A DNA stretch of 64,000 nt from Micromussa lordhowensis (GCA_964020085.1 OZ026595.1:6943217-7007216); one strand, 5' to 3'. Positions 1-11,707 are shown, numbered from the stretch's first letter. Notes: generated by a model not told the origin, from the sequence alone. Program-made: numbers and translations.

Positions 1-29
1 CTGGGGTCGGTCCGGGTCCACATGCAAAG

Positions 30-47
30 TTTCGGAGCTGCGCGAAA
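30..47. repeat. Potential hairpin TTTCG/CGAAA, A half only
   Basis: TTTCG (30-34) and CGAAA (43-47) pair perfectly around an 8-base loop. Half B has TATCG and CAAAA at the same places, so the stem is absent there. Several units disrupt the right arm through GCGCGA to GCACGA or the left arm through TTCGG to TTCAG, so it is not strictly maintained. No function can be assigned. Confidence 0.5.
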
Positions 48-74
48 TCTCGCACTATGCTAACCAGCCCGTTT

Positions 75-84
75 GCTAATTAGC
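75..84. repeat. 10 bp perfect palindrome in each A half
   Basis: GCTAATTAGC equals its own reverse complement. It can extend as an imperfect hairpin with GTT on the left and AAC on the right. It is retained in nearly all A halves; the changes I saw lie at its edges. Its counterpart in B is the imperfect palindrome at 231-244, so a dyad at this spot predates the A/B split. Function is unknown. Confidence 0.75.
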
Positions 85-106
85 CGAACTTTGCGCGCGT
101 CGCAAC

Positions 107-114
107 TTTGCAAA
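107..114. repeat. 8 bp palindrome TTTGCAAA and linked inverted repeat, A half
   Basis: TTTGCAAA is a perfect palindrome. It overlaps AACTTTGC (104-111), which also occurs at 87-94. Both copies are reverse complements of GCAAAGTT at 24-31, giving an 8 bp long-range inverted repeat inside every A half. In B the matching site reads TTGGCAAA and is no longer palindromic. Confidence 0.55.
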
Positions 115-205
115 CTAATACCACCAAAGCATTCCCGGGGTCGGCCCGGTTCCAAATGCGAAGTATCGGAGCTGCGCAAAATCTCCCACTATGCTAATCA
201 GCCCG

Positions 206-235
206 GCAGATCCCCAGGCGTGGCCGGCTGGCTGA
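206..235. repeat. B-only segment that distinguishes the two half-monomers
   Basis: Thirty bases here, G+C rich and including CCAGGCGTGG and GCCGGCTGGCTG, stand where half A has only TTTG (72-75). This gives the net 26 bp length difference. The segment contains a short internal repetition (GGCTGGCTG), which suggests a small local duplication, but I cannot tell whether B gained it or A lost it. The 27 bp deletion units remove the sequence immediately to its left together with its first bases. Confidence 0.8.
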
Positions 236-244
236 CTAGTTAGC
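231..244. repeat. 14 bp near-palindrome in each B half
   Basis: GCTGACTAGTTAGC is self-complementary at all but one pair, where G faces T. It is centred on ACTAGT and sits at the position that aligns with GCTAATTAGC in half A. A few units alter its left arm, for example GCTTGCTGAC or GACTGACTAG for GGCTGACTAG. Known satellites often carry such dyads; a binding role here is inference only. Confidence 0.65.
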
Positions 245-251
245 CGAGCTT

Positions 252-259
252 GACGCGTC
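252..259. repeat. 8 bp palindrome GACGCGTC, B half, variable
   Basis: GACGCGTC is self-complementary with two CpG sites. It is among the most variable spots in the array. Changed forms include GATGCG (units near 9.9, 18.7, 28.6, 33.6, 39.5, 43.3 and 62.4 kb), GACGCATC, CACGCGTC (after TT) and TACGCGTC. Several are CpG transitions. Confidence 0.55.
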
Positions 260-3200
260 TCGCAACTTGGCAAACTAATGGCACCAAAGCACTCCTGGGG
301 TCGGTCCGGGTCCACATGCAAAGTTTCGGAGCTGCGCGAAATCTCGCACTATGCTAACCAGCCCGTTTGCTAATTAGCCGAACTTTGCGCGCGTCGCAAC
401 TTTGCAAACTAATACCACCAAAGCACTCCCGGGGTCGGTCCGGTTCCAAATGCGAAGTATCGGAGCTGCGCAAAATCTCCCACTATGCTAATCAGCCCGG
501 CAGATCCCCAGGCGTGGCCGGCTGGCTGACTAGTTAGCCGAGCTTGACGCGTCTCGCAACTTGGCAAACTAATGGCACTAAAGCACTCCTGGGGTCGGTC
601 CGGGTCCACATGCAAAGTTTCGGAGCTGCGCGAAATCTCGCACTATGCTAACCAGCCCGTTTGCTAATTAGCCGAACTTTGCGCGCGTCGCAACTTTGCA
701 AACTAATACCACCAAAGCACTCCCGGGGTCGGTCCGGTTCCAAATGCGAAGTATCGGAGCTGCGCAAAATCTCCCACTATGCTAATCAGCCCGGCAGATC
801 CCCAGGCGTGGCCGGCTGGCTGACTAGTTAGCCGAGCTTGACGCGTCTCGCAACTTGGCAAACTAATGGCACCAAAGCACTCCTGGGGTCGGTCCGGGTC
901 CACATGCAAAGTTTCGGAGCTGCGCGAAATCTCGCACTATGCTAACCAGCCCGTTTGCTAATTAGCCGAACTTTGCGCGCGTCGCAACTTTGCAAACTAA
1001 TACCACCAAAGCACTCCCGGGGTCGGTCCGGTTCCAAATGCGAAGTATCGGAGCTGCGCAAAATCTCCCACTATGCTAATCAGCCCGGCAGATCCCCAGG
1101 CGTGGCCGGCTGGCTGACTAGTTAGCCGAGCTTGACGCGTCTCGCAACTTGGCAAACTAATGGCACCAAAGCACTCCTGGGGTCGGTCCGGGTCCACATG
1201 CAAAGTTTCGGAGCTGCGCGAAATCTCGCACTATGCTAACCAGCCCGTTTGCTAATTAGCCGAACTTTGCGCGCGTCGCAACTTTGCAAACTAATACCAC
1301 CAAAGCACTCCCGGGGTCGGTCCGGTTCCAAATGCGAAGTATCGGAGCTGCGCAAAATCTCCCACTATGCTAATCAGCCCGGCAGATCCCCAGGCGTGGC
1401 CGGCTGGCTGACTAGTTAGCCGAGCTTGACGCGTCTCGCAACTTGGCAAACTAATGGCACCAAAGCACTCCTGGGGTCGGTCCGGGTCCACATGCAAAGT
1501 TTCGGAGCTGCGCGAAATCTCGCACTATGCTAACCAGCCCGTTTGCTAATTAGCCGAACTTTGCGCGCGTCGCAACTTTGCAAACTAATACCACCAAAGC
1601 ACTCCCGGGGTCGGTCCGGTTCCAAATGCGAAGTATCGGAGCTGCGCAAAATCTCCCACTATGCTAATCAGCCCGGCAGATCCCCAGGCGTGGCCGGCTG
1701 GCTGACTAGTTAGCCGAGCTTGACGCGTCTCGCAACTTGGCAAACTAATGGCACCAAAGCACTCCTGGGGTCGGTCCGGGTCCACATGCAAAGTTTCGGA
1801 GCTGCGCGAAATCTCGCACTATGCTAACCAGCCCGTTTGCTAATTAGCCGAACTTTGCGCGCGTCGCAACTTTGCAAACTAATACCACCAAAGCACTGCC
1901 GGGGTCGGTCCGGTTCCAAATGCGAAGTATCGAAGCTGCGCAAAATCTCCCACTATGCTAATCAGCCCGGCAGATCCCCAGGCGTGGCCGGCTGGCTGAC
2001 TAGTTAGCCGAGCTTGACGCGTCTCGCAACTTGGCAAACTAATGGCACCAAAGCACTCCTGGGGTCGGTCCGGGTCCACATGCAAAGTTTCGGAGCTGCG
2101 CGAAATCTCGCACTATGCTAACCAGCCCGTTTGCTAATTAGCCGAACTTTGCGCGCGTCGCAACTTTGCAAACTAATACCACCAAAGCACTGCCGGGGTC
2201 GGTCCGGTTCCAAATGCGAAGTATCGGAGCTGCGCAAAATCTCCCACTATGCTAATCAGCCCGGCAGATCCCCAGGCGTGGCCGGCTGGCTGACTAGTTA
2301 GCCGAGCTTGACGCGTCTCGCAACTTGGCAAACTAATGGCACCAAAGCACTCCTGGGGTCGGTCCGGGTCCACATGCAAAGTTTCGGAGCTGCGCGAAAT
2401 CTCGCACTATGCTAACCAGCCCGTTTGCTAATTAGCCGAACTTTGCGCGCGTCGCAACTTTGCAAACTAATACCACCAAAGCACTCCCGGGGTCGGTCCG
2501 GTTCCAAATGCGAAGTATCGGAGCTGCGCAAAATCTCCCACTATGCTAATCAGCCCGGCAGATCCCCAGGCGTGGCCGGCTGGCTGACTAGTTAGCCGAG
2601 CTTGACGCGTCTCGCAACTTGGCAAACTAATGGCACCAAAGCACTCCTGGGGTCGGTCCGGGTCCACATGCAAAGTTTCGGAGCCGCGCGAAATCTCGCA
2701 CTATGCTAACCAGCCCGTTTGCTAATTAGCCGAACTTTGCGCGCGTCGCAACTTTGCAAACTAATACCACCAAAGCACTCCCGGGGTCGGTCCGGTTCCA
2801 AATGCGAAGTATCGGAGCTGCGCAAAATCTCCCACTATGCTAATCAGCCCGGCAGATCCCCAGGCGTGGCCGGCTGGCTGACTAGTTAGCCGAGCTTGAC
2901 GCGTCTCGCAACTTGGCAAACTAATGGCACCAAAGCACTCCTGGGGTCGGTCCGGGTCCACATGCAAAGTTTCGGAGCTGCGCGAAATCTCGCACTATGC
3001 TAACCAGCCCGTTTGCTAATTAGCCGAACTTTGCGCGCGTCGCAACTTTGCAAACTAATACCACCAAAGCACTCCCGGGGTCGGTCCGGTTCCAAATGCG
3101 AAGTATCGGAGCTGCGCAAAATCTCCCACTATGCTAATCAGCCCGGCAGATCCCCAGACGTGGCCGGCTGGCTGACTAGTTAGCCGAGCTTGACGCGTCT

Positions 3201-4116
3201 CGCAACTTGGCAAACTAATGGCACCAAAGCACTCCTGGGGTCGGTCCGGGTCCACATGCAAAGTTTCGGAGCTGCGCGAAATCTCGCACTATGCTAACCA
3301 GCCCGTTTGCTAATTAGCCGAACTTTGCGCGCGTCGCAACTTTGCAAACTAATACCACCAAAGCACTCCCGGGGTCGGTCCGGTTCCAAATGCGAAGTAT
3401 CGGAGCTGCGCAAAATCTCCCACTATGCTAATCAGCCCGGCAGATCCCCAGGCGTGGCCGGCTGGCTGACTAGTTAGCCGAGCTTTACGCGTCTCGCAAC
3501 TTGGCAAACTAATGGCACCAAAGCACTCCTGGGGTCGGTCCGGGTCCACATGCAAAGTTTCGGAGCTGCACGAAATCTCGCACTATGCTAACCAGCCCGT
3601 TTGCTAATTAGCCGAACTTTGCGCGCGTCGCAACTTTGCAAACTAATACCACCAAAGCACTCCCGGGGTCGGTCCGGTTCCAAATGCGAAGTATCGGAGC
3701 TGCGCAAAATCCCCCACTATGCTAATCAGCCCGGCAGATCCCCAGGCGTGGCCGGCTGGCTGACTAGTTAGCCGAGCTTGACGCGTCTCGCAACTTGGCA
3801 AACTAATGGCACCAAAGCACTCCTGGGGTCGGTCCGGGTCCACATGCAAAGTTTCGGAGCTGCGCGAAATCTCGCACTATGCTAACCAGCCCGTTTGCTA
3901 ATTAGCCGAACTTTGCGCGCGTCGCAACTTTGCAAACTAATACCACCAAAGCACTCCCGGGGTCGGTCCGGTTCCAAATGCGAAGTATCGGAGCTGCGCA
4001 AAATCTCCCACTATGCTAATCAGCCCGGCAGATCCCCAGGCGTGGCCGGCTGGCTGACTAGTTAGCCGAGCTTGACGCGTCTCGCAACTTGGCAAACTAA
4101 TGGCACCAAAGCACTC

Positions 4117-4383
4117 CTGGGGTCGGTCCGGGTCCACATGCAAAGTTTCGGAGCTGCGCGAAATCTCGCACTATGCTAACCAGCCCGTTTGCTAATTAGC
4201 CGAACTTTGCGCGCGTCGCAACTTTGCAAACTAATACCACCAAAGTACTCCCGGGGTCGGTCCGGTTCCAAATGCGAAGTATCGGAGCTGCGCAAAATCT
4301 CCCCAGGCGTGGCCGGCTGGCTGACTAGTTAGCCGAGCTTGACGCATCTCGCAACTTGGCAAACTAATGGCACCAAAGCACTG
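4117..4383. repeat. 267 bp deletion unit, copy 1
   Basis: Half B lacks 27 bp, so AAATCTCCC runs straight into CAGGCG. The lost segment is flanked by direct repeats of TCCC, one of which remains, as expected from slippage or microhomology-mediated deletion. Linked markers are AAAGTACTCCC at the A/B junction, GACGCATCTC, and CACTGCTGGG at the unit end. The following unit reads GGGTTCGG. It opens a 15-unit higher-order block. Confidence 0.92.
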
Positions 4384-7300
4384 CTGGGTTCGGTCCGGGT
4401 CCACATGCAAAGTTTCGGAGCTGCGCGAAATCTCGCACTATGCTAACCAGCCCGTTTGCTAATTAGCCGAACTTTGCGCGCGTCGCAACTTTGCAAACTA
4501 ATACCACCAAAGCACTCCCGGGGTCGGTCCGGTTCCAAATGCGAAGTATCGGAGCTGCGCAAAATCTCCCACTATGCTAATCAGCCCGGCAGATCCCCAG
4601 GCGTGGCCGGCTGGCTGACTAGTTAGCCGAGCTTGACGCGTCTCGCAACTTGGCAAACTAATGGCACCAAAGCACTCCTGGGGTCGGTCCGGGTCCACAT
4701 GCAAAGTTTCGGAGCTGCACGAAATCTCGCACTATGCTAACCAGCCCGTTTGCTAATTAGCCGAACTTTGCGCGCGTCGCAACTTTGCAAACTAATACCA
4801 CCAAAGCACTCCCGGGGTCGGTCCGGTTCCAAATGCGAAGTATCAGAGCTGCGCAAAATCTCCCACTATGCTAATCAGCCCGGCAGATCCCCAGGCGTGG
4901 CCGGCTTGCTGACTAGTTAGCCGAGCTTGACGCGTCTCGCAACTTGGCAAACTAATGGCACCAAAGCACTCCTGGGGTCGGTCCGGGTCCACATGCAAAG
5001 TTTCGGAGCTGCGCGAAATCTCGCACTATGCTAACCAGCCCGTTTGCTAATTAGCCGAACTTTGCGCGCGTCGCAACTTTGCAAACTAATACCACCAAAG
5101 CACTCCCGGGGTCGGTCCGGTTCCAAATGCGAAGTATCGGAGCTGCGCAAAATCTCCCACTATGCTAATCAGCCCGGCAGATCCCCAGGCGTGGCCGGCT
5201 GGCTGACTAGTTAGCCGAGCTTGACGCGTCTCGCAACTTGGCAAACTAATGGCACCAAAGCACTCCTGGGGTCGGTCCGGGTCCACATGCAAAGTTTCGG
5301 AGCTGCGCGAAATCTCGCACTATGCTAACCAGCCCGTTTGCTAATTAGCCGAACTTTGCGCGCGTCGCAACTTTGCAAACTAATACCACCAAAGTACTCC
5401 CGGGGTCGGTCCGGTTCCAAATGCGAAGAATCGGAGCTGCGCAAAATCTCCCACTATGCTAATCAGCCCGGCAGATCCCCAGGCGTGGCCGGCTGGCTGA
5501 CTAGTTAGCCGAGCTTGACGCGTCTCGCAACTTGGCAAACTAATGGCACCAAAGCACTCCTGGGGTCGGTCCGGGTCCACATGCAAAGTTTCGGAGCTGC
5601 GCGAAATCTCGCACTATGCTAACCAGCCCGTTTGCTAATTAGCCGAACTTTGCGCGCGTCGCAACTTTGCAAACTAATACCACCAAAGCACTCCCGGGGT
5701 CGGTCCGGTTCCAAATGCGAAGTATCGGAGCTGCGCAAAATCTCCCACTATGCTAATCAGCCCGGCAGATCCCCAGGCGTGGCCGGCTGGCTGACTAGTT
5801 AGCCGAGCTTGACGCGTCTCGCAACTTGGCAAACTAATGGCACCAAAGCACTCCTGGGGTCGGTCCGGGTCCACATGCAAAGTTTCGGAGCTGCGCGAAA
5901 TCTCGCACTATGCTAACCAGCCCGTTTGCTAATTAGCCGAACTTTGCGCGCGTCGCAACTTTGCAAACTAATACCACCAAAGCACTCCCGGGGTCGGTCC
6001 GGTTCCAAATGCGAAGTATCGGAGCTGCGCAAAATCTCCCACTATGCTAATCAGCCCGGCAGATCCCCAGGCGTGGCCGGCTGGCTGACTAGTTAGCCGA
6101 GCTTGACGCGTCTCGCAACTTGGCAAACTAATGGCACCAAAGCACTCCTGGGGTCGGTCCGGGTCCACATGCAAAGTTTCGGAGCTGCGCGAAATCTCGC
6201 ACTATGCTAACCAGCCCGTTTGCTAATTAGCCGAACTTTGCGCGCGTCGCAACTTTGCAAACTAATACCACCAAAGCACTCCCGGGGTCGGTCCGGTTCC
6301 AAATGCGAAGTATCGGAGCTGCGCAAAATCTCCCACTATGCTAATCAGCCCGGCAGATCCCCAGGCGTGGCCGGCTGGCTGACTAGTTAGCCGAGCTTGA
6401 CGCGTCTCGCAACTTGGCAAACTAATGGCACCAAAGCACTCCTGGGGTCGGTCCGGGTCCACATGCAAAGTTTCGGAGCTGCGCGAAATCTCGCACTATG
6501 CTAACCAGCCCGTTTGCTAATTAGCCGAACTTTGCGCGCGTCGCAACTTTGCAAACTAATACCACCAAAGCACTCCCGGGGTCGGTCCGGTTCCAAATGC
6601 GAAGTATCGGAGCTGCGCAAAATCTCCCACTATGCTAATCAGCCCGGCAGATCCCCAGGCGTGGCCGGCTGGCTGACTAGTTAGCCGAGCTTCACGCGTC
6701 TCGCAACTTGGCAAACTAATGGCACCAAAGCACTCCTGGGGTCAGTCCGGGTCCACATGCAAAGTTTCGGAGCTGCACGAAATCTCGCACTATGCTAACC
6801 AGCCCGTTTGCTAATTAGCCGAACTTTGCGCGCGTCGCAACTTTGCAAACTAATACCACCAAAGCACTCCCGGGGTCGGTCCGGTTCCAAATGCGAAGTA
6901 TCGGAGCTGCGCAAAATCTCCCACTATGCTAATCAGCCCGGCAGATCCCCAGGCGTGGCCGGCTGGCTGACTAGTTAGCCGAGCTTGACGCGTCTCGCAA
7001 CTTGGCAAACTAATGGCACCAAAGCACTCCTGGGGTCGGTCCGGGTCCACATGCAAAGTTTCGGAGCTGCGCGAAATCTCGCACTATGCTAACCAGCCCG
7101 TTTGCTAATTAGCCGAACTTTGCGCGCGTCGCAACTTTGCAAACTAATACCACCAAAGCACTCCCGGGGTCGGTCCGGTTCCAAATGCGAAGTATCGGAG
7201 CTGCGCAAAATCTCCCACTATGCTAATCAGCCCGGCAGATCCCCAGACGTGGCCGGCTGGCTGACTAGTTAGCCGAGCTTGACGCGTCTCGCAACTTGGC

Positions 7301-8499
7301 AAACTAATGGCACCAAAGCACTCCTGGGGTCGGTCCGGGTCCACATGCAAAGTTTCGGAGCTGCGCGAAATCTCGCACTATGCTAACCAGCCCGTTTGCT
7401 AATTAGCCGAACTTTGCGCGCGTCGCAACTTTGCAAACTAATACCACCAAAGCACTCCCGGGGTCGGTCCGGTTCCAAATGCGAAGTATCGGAGCTGCGC
7501 AAAATCTCCCACTATGCTAATCAGCCCGGCAGATCCCCAGACGTGGCCGGCTGGCTGACTAGTTAGCCGAGCTTGACGCGTCTCGCAACTTGGCAAACTA
7601 ATGGCACCAAAGCACTCCTGGGGTCGGTCCGGGTCCACATGCAAAGTTTCGGAGCTGCGCAAAATCTCGCACTATGCTAACCAGCCCGTTTGCTAATTAG
7701 CCGAACTTTGCGCGCGTCGCAACTTTGCAAACTAATACCACCAAAGCACTCCCGGGGTCGGTCCGGTTCCAAATGCGAAGTATCGGAGCTGCGCAAAATC
7801 TCCCACTATGCTAATCAGCCCGGCAGATCCCCAGGCGTGGCCGGCTGGCTGACTAGTTAGCCGAGCTTTACGCGTCTCGCAACTTGGCAAACTAATGGCA
7901 CCAAAGCACTCCTGGGGTCGGTCCGGGTCCACATGCAAAGTTTCGGAGCTGCACGAAATCTCGCACTATGCTAACCAGCCCGTTTGCTAATTAGCCGAAC
8001 TTTGCGCGCGTCGCAACTTTGCAAACTAATACCACCAAAGCACTCCCAGGGTCGGTCCGGTTCCAAATGCGAAGTATCGGAGCTGCGCAAAATCTCCCAC
8101 TATGCTAATCAGCCCGGCAGATCCCCAGGCGTGGCCGGCTGACTGACTAGTTAGCCGAGCTTGACGCGTCTCGCAACTTGGCAAACTAATGGCACCAAAG
8201 CACTCCTGGGGTCGGTCCGGGTCCACATGCAAAGTTTCGGAGCTGCGCGAAATCTCGCACTATGCTAACCAGCCCGTTTGCTAATTAGCCGAACTTTGCG
8301 CGCGTCGCAACTTTGCAAACTAATACCACCAAAGCACTCCCGGGGTCGGTCCGGTTCCAAATGCGAAGTATCGGAGCTGCGCAAAATCTCCCACTATGCT
8401 AATCAGCCCGGCAGATCCCCAGGCGTGGCCGGCTGGCTGACTAGTTAGCCGAGCTTGACGCGTCTCGCAACTTGGCAAACTAATGGCACCAAAGCACTC
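4117..8499. repeat. Higher-order repeat block 1, 15 units, 4383 bp
   Basis: Marker order is: the 267 bp unit; unit 3 with TATCAGAGC and GGCTTGCTG; unit 5 with AAAGTACTCCC and GAAGAATCGG; unit 9 with AGCTTCACGCG followed by GCTGCACGAA; units 11 and 12 both with CCAGACGTGG; unit 13 with AGCTTTACGCG. The doubled CCAGACGTGG unit makes it one unit longer than blocks 3 and 5. Confidence 0.85.
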
Positions 8500-8766
8500 C
8501 TGGGGTCGGTCCGGGTCCACATGCAAAGTTTCGGAGCTGCGCGAAATCTCGCACTATGCTAACCAGCCCGTTTGCTAATTAGCCGAACTTTGCGCGCGTC
8601 GCAACTTTGCAAACTAATACCACCAAAGTACTCCCGGGGTCGGTCCGGTTCCAAATGCGAAGTATCGGAGCTGCGCAAAATCTCCCCAGGCGTGGCCGGC
8701 TGGCTGACTAGTTAGCCGAGCTTGACGCATCTCGCAACTTGGCAAACTAATGGCACCAAAGCACTG
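8500..8766. repeat. 267 bp deletion unit, copy 2
   Basis: It has the same 27 bp deletion with the linked markers AAAGTACTCCC, GACGCATCTC and CACTGCTGGGG. It lies 4383 bp after copy 1 and opens an 11-unit block. The identical breakpoint and markers show descent from a single deletion. Confidence 0.92.
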
Positions 8767-11412
8767 CTGGGGTCGGTCCGGGTCCACATGCAAAGTTTCG
8801 GAGCTGCGCGAAATCTCGCACTATGCTAACCAGCCCGTTTGCTAATTAGCCGAACTTTGCGCGCGTCGCAACTTTGCAAACTAATACCACCAAAGCACTC
8901 CCGGGGTCGGTCCGGTTCCAAATGCGAAGTATCGGAGCTGCGCAAAATCTCCCACTATGCTAATCAGCCCGGCAGATCCCCAGGCGTGGCCGGCTGGCTG
9001 ACTAGTTAGCCGAGCTTGACGCGTCTCGCAACTTGGCAAACTAATGGCACCAAAGCACTCCTGGGGTCGGTCCGGGTCCACATGCAAAGTTTCGGAGCTG
9101 CACGAAATCTCGCACTATGCTAACCAGCCCGTTTGCTAATTAGCCGAACTTTGCGCGCGACGCAACTTTGCAAACTAATACCACCAAAGCACTCCCGGGG
9201 TCGGTCCGGTTCCAAATGCGAAGTATCAGAGCTGCGCAAAATCTCCCACTATGCTAATCAGCCCGGCAGATCCCCAGGCGTGGCCGGCTTGCTGACTAGT
9301 TAGCCGAGCTTGACGCGTCTCGCAACTTGGCAAACTAATGGCACCAAAGCACTCCTGGGGTCGGTCCGGGTCCACATGCAAAGTTTCGGAGCTGCGCGAA
9401 ATCTCGCACTATGCTAACCAGCCCGTTTGCTAATTAGCCGAACTTTGCGCGCGTCGCAACTTTGCAAACTAATACCACCAAAGCACTCCCGGGGTCGGTC
9501 CGGTTCCAAATGCGAAGTATCGGAGCTGCGCAAAATCTCCCACTATGCTAATCAGCCCGGCAGATCCCCAGGCGTGGCCGGCTGGCTGACTAGTTAGCCG
9601 AGCTTGACGCGTCTCGCAACTTGGCAAACTAATGGCACCAAAGCACTCCTGGGGTCGGTCCGGGTCCACATGCAAAGTTTCGGAGCTGCGCGAAATCTCG
9701 CACTATGCTAACCAGCCCGTTTGCTAATTAGCCGAACTTTGCGCGCGTCGCAACTTTGCAAACTAATACCACCAAAGTACTCCCGGGGTCGGTCCGGTTC
9801 CAAATGCGAAGAATCGGAGCTGCGCAAAATCTCCCACTATGCTAATCAGCCCGGCAGATCCCCAGGCGTGGCCGGCTGGCTGACTAGTTAGCCGAGCTTG
9901 ATGCGTCTCGCAACTTGGCAAACTAATGGCACCAAAGCACTCCTGGGGTCGGTCCGGGTCCACATGCAAAGTTTCGGAGCTGCGCGAAATCTCGCACTAT
10001 GCTAACCAGCCCGTTTGCTAATTAGCCGAACTTTGCGCGCGTCGCAACTTTGCAAACTAATACCACCAAAGCACTCCCGGGGTCGGTCCGGTTCCAAATG
10101 CGAAGTATCGGAGCTGCGCAAAATCTCCCACTATGCTAATCAGCCCGGCAGATCCCCAGGCGTGGCCGGCTGGCTGACTAGTTAGCCGAGCTTGACGCGT
10201 CTCGCAACTTGGCAAACTAATGGCACCAAAGCACTCCTGGGGTCGGTCCGGGTCCACATGCAAAGTTTCGGAGCTGCGCGAAATCTCGCACTATGCTAAC
10301 CAGCCCGTTTGCTAATTAGCCGAACTTTGCGCGCGTCGCAACTTTGCAAACTAATACCACCAAAGCACTCCCGGGGTCGGTCCGGTTCCAAATGCGAAGT
10401 ATCGGAGCTGCGCAAAATCTCCCACTATGCTAATCAGCCCGGCAGATCCCCAGGCGTGGCCGGCTGGCTGACTAGTTAGCCGAGCTTGACGCGTCTCGCA
10501 ACTTGGCAAACTAATGGCACCAAAGCACTCCTGGGGTCGGTCCGGGTCCACATGCAAAGTTTCGGAGCTGCGCGAAATCTCGCACTATGCTAACCAGCCC
10601 GTTTGCTAATTAGCCGAACTTTGCGCGCGTCGCAACTTTGCAAACTAATACCACCAAAGCACTCCCGGGGTCGGTCCGGTTCCAAATGCGAAGTATCGGA
10701 GCTGCGCAAAATCTCCCACTATGCTAATCAGCCCGGCAGATCCCCAGGCGTGGCCGGCTGGCTGACTAGTTAGCCGAGCTTGACGCGTCTCGCAACTTGG
10801 CAAACTAATGGCACCAAAGCACTCCTGGGGTCGGTCCGGGTCCACATGCAAAGTTTCGGAGCTGCGCGAAATCTCGCACTATGCTAACCAGCCCGTTTGC
10901 TAATTAGCCGAACTTTGCGCGCGTCGCAACTTTGCAAACTAATACCACCAAAGCACTCCCGGGGTCGGTCCGGTTCCAAATGCGAAGTATCGGAGCTGCG
11001 CAAAATCTCCCACTATGCTAATCAGCCCGGCAGATCCCCAGGCGTGGCCGGCTGGCTGACTAGTTAGCCGAGCTTCACGCGTCTCGCAACTTGGCAAACT
11101 AATGGCACCAAAGCACTCCTGGGGTCGGTCCGGGTCCACATGCAAAGTTTCGGAGCTGCACGAAATCTCGCACTATGCTAACCAGCCCGTTTGCTAATTA
11201 GCCGAACTTTGCGCGCGTCGCAACTTTGCAAACTAATACCACCAAAGCACTCCCGGGGTCGGTCCGGTTCCAAATGCGAAGTATCGGAGCTGCGCAAAAT
11301 CTCCCACTATGCTAATCAGCCCGGCAGATCCCCAGGCGTGGCCGGCTGGCTGACTAGTTAGCCGAGCTTGACGCGTCTCGCAACTTGGCAAACTAATGGC
11401 ACCAAAGCACTC

Positions 11413-11707
11413 CTGGGGTCGGTCCGGGTCCACATGCAAAGTTTCGGAGCTGCGCGAAATCTCGCACTATGCTAACCAGCCCGTTTGCTAATTAGCCGAA
11501 CTTTGCGCGCGTCGCAACTTTGCAAACTAATACCACCAAAGCACTCCCGGGGTCGGTCCGGTTCCAAATGCGAAGTATCGGAGCTGCGCCAAAATCTCCC
11601 ACTATGCTAATCAGCCCGGCAGATCCCCAGGCGTGGCCGGCTGGCTGACTAGTTAGCCGAGCTTGACGCGTCTCGCAACTTGGCAAACTAATGGCACCAA
11701 AGCACTC
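11413..11707. repeat. 295 bp unit with a single-base insertion
   Basis: Half B reads GCTGCGCCAAAATC, one extra C near 11590, against GCTGCGCAAAATC elsewhere. It is the only insertion unit found. It ends the shortest higher-order block (8500-11707). Confidence 0.85.

Larger units (their letters stand above)
1..134. repeat. Half-monomer A (134 bp), first copy
   Basis: This is the shorter half of the dimer, from CTGGGGTCGG to the ACTC before CCGGGG. Aligned by eye to half B, its first 71 bases differ at 8 positions and its last 59 at 9, about 87% identity, so A and B descend from one ancestral monomer of roughly 134-160 bp. A-specific features are a perfect palindrome GCTAATTAGC, the run GCGCGC, and AACTTTGC twice, 17 bp apart. 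This first copy also carries two private changes near the A/B junction (CATTCCC for CACTCCC, TCGGCCC for TCGGTCC). The half recurs 218 times. Confidence 0.93.
135..294. repeat. Half-monomer B (160 bp), first copy
   Basis: This is the longer half of the dimer, from CCGGGGTCGG to the next CTGGGG. It parallels half A along most of its length but carries an internal segment that A lacks. It is about 59% G+C by my count against about 54% for A. The 27 bp deletion and the single-base insertion seen elsewhere in the array both fall in B, while the single-base deletion falls at the end of A. Diagnostic differences from A include TATCGG for TTTCGG, GCGCAAAATC for GCGCGAAATC, and ATGGCACC for ATACCACC. 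Confidence 0.93.
1..4116. repeat. 14 ordinary units leading into the higher-order blocks
   Basis: Most units here are near consensus. Two neighbours (around 1895 and 2189) share CACTGCCGGGG, so one is a copy of the other. The last four units carry CCAGACGTGG (near 3157), AGCTTTACGCG (near 3484), then two near-consensus units before the deletion unit at 4117. This is the same order as the end of the blocks at 11708 and 21061, so a truncated higher-order block ends here. Confidence 0.75.
8500..11707. repeat. Higher-order repeat block 2, 11 units, 3208 bp
   Basis: It shares the markers of units 1, 3, 5 and 9 with the other blocks, plus GCGCGACGC in unit 3, which block 1 lacks. It then jumps from unit 10 to a unit with a one-base insertion and ends. 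The CCAGACGTGG and AGCTTTACGCG units are missing, so three units have been lost relative to the 14-unit form. Confidence 0.85.

Noticed and set aside
30..47. A CENP-B box in half A around TTTCGGAGCTGCGCGAAA
   Set aside because: The mammalian motif needs TTCG, an A five bases after it, and CGGG two bases further. Here T replaces the A and GCGA stands in place of CGGG. I saw no better match on either strand of A or B.
115..321. A 68-codon minus-strand open frame (MHVDPDRPQECF...) recurring in most units
   Set aside because: The period of 294 is divisible by three, so any open frame in one unit repeats in all. The frame spans the A/B and unit junctions and is closed in every unit. At least nine units have an internal stop (for example from TATCAGAGC or GTCAGTCC), and most differences that fall in it change the amino acid. 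There is no sign of coding selection.
4117..4383. The 27 bp deletion keeps the reading frame, hinting at a coding repeat
   Set aside because: It is a single event copied seven times, so frame preservation is one chance outcome of one in three. The flanking TCCC direct repeats explain it fully.
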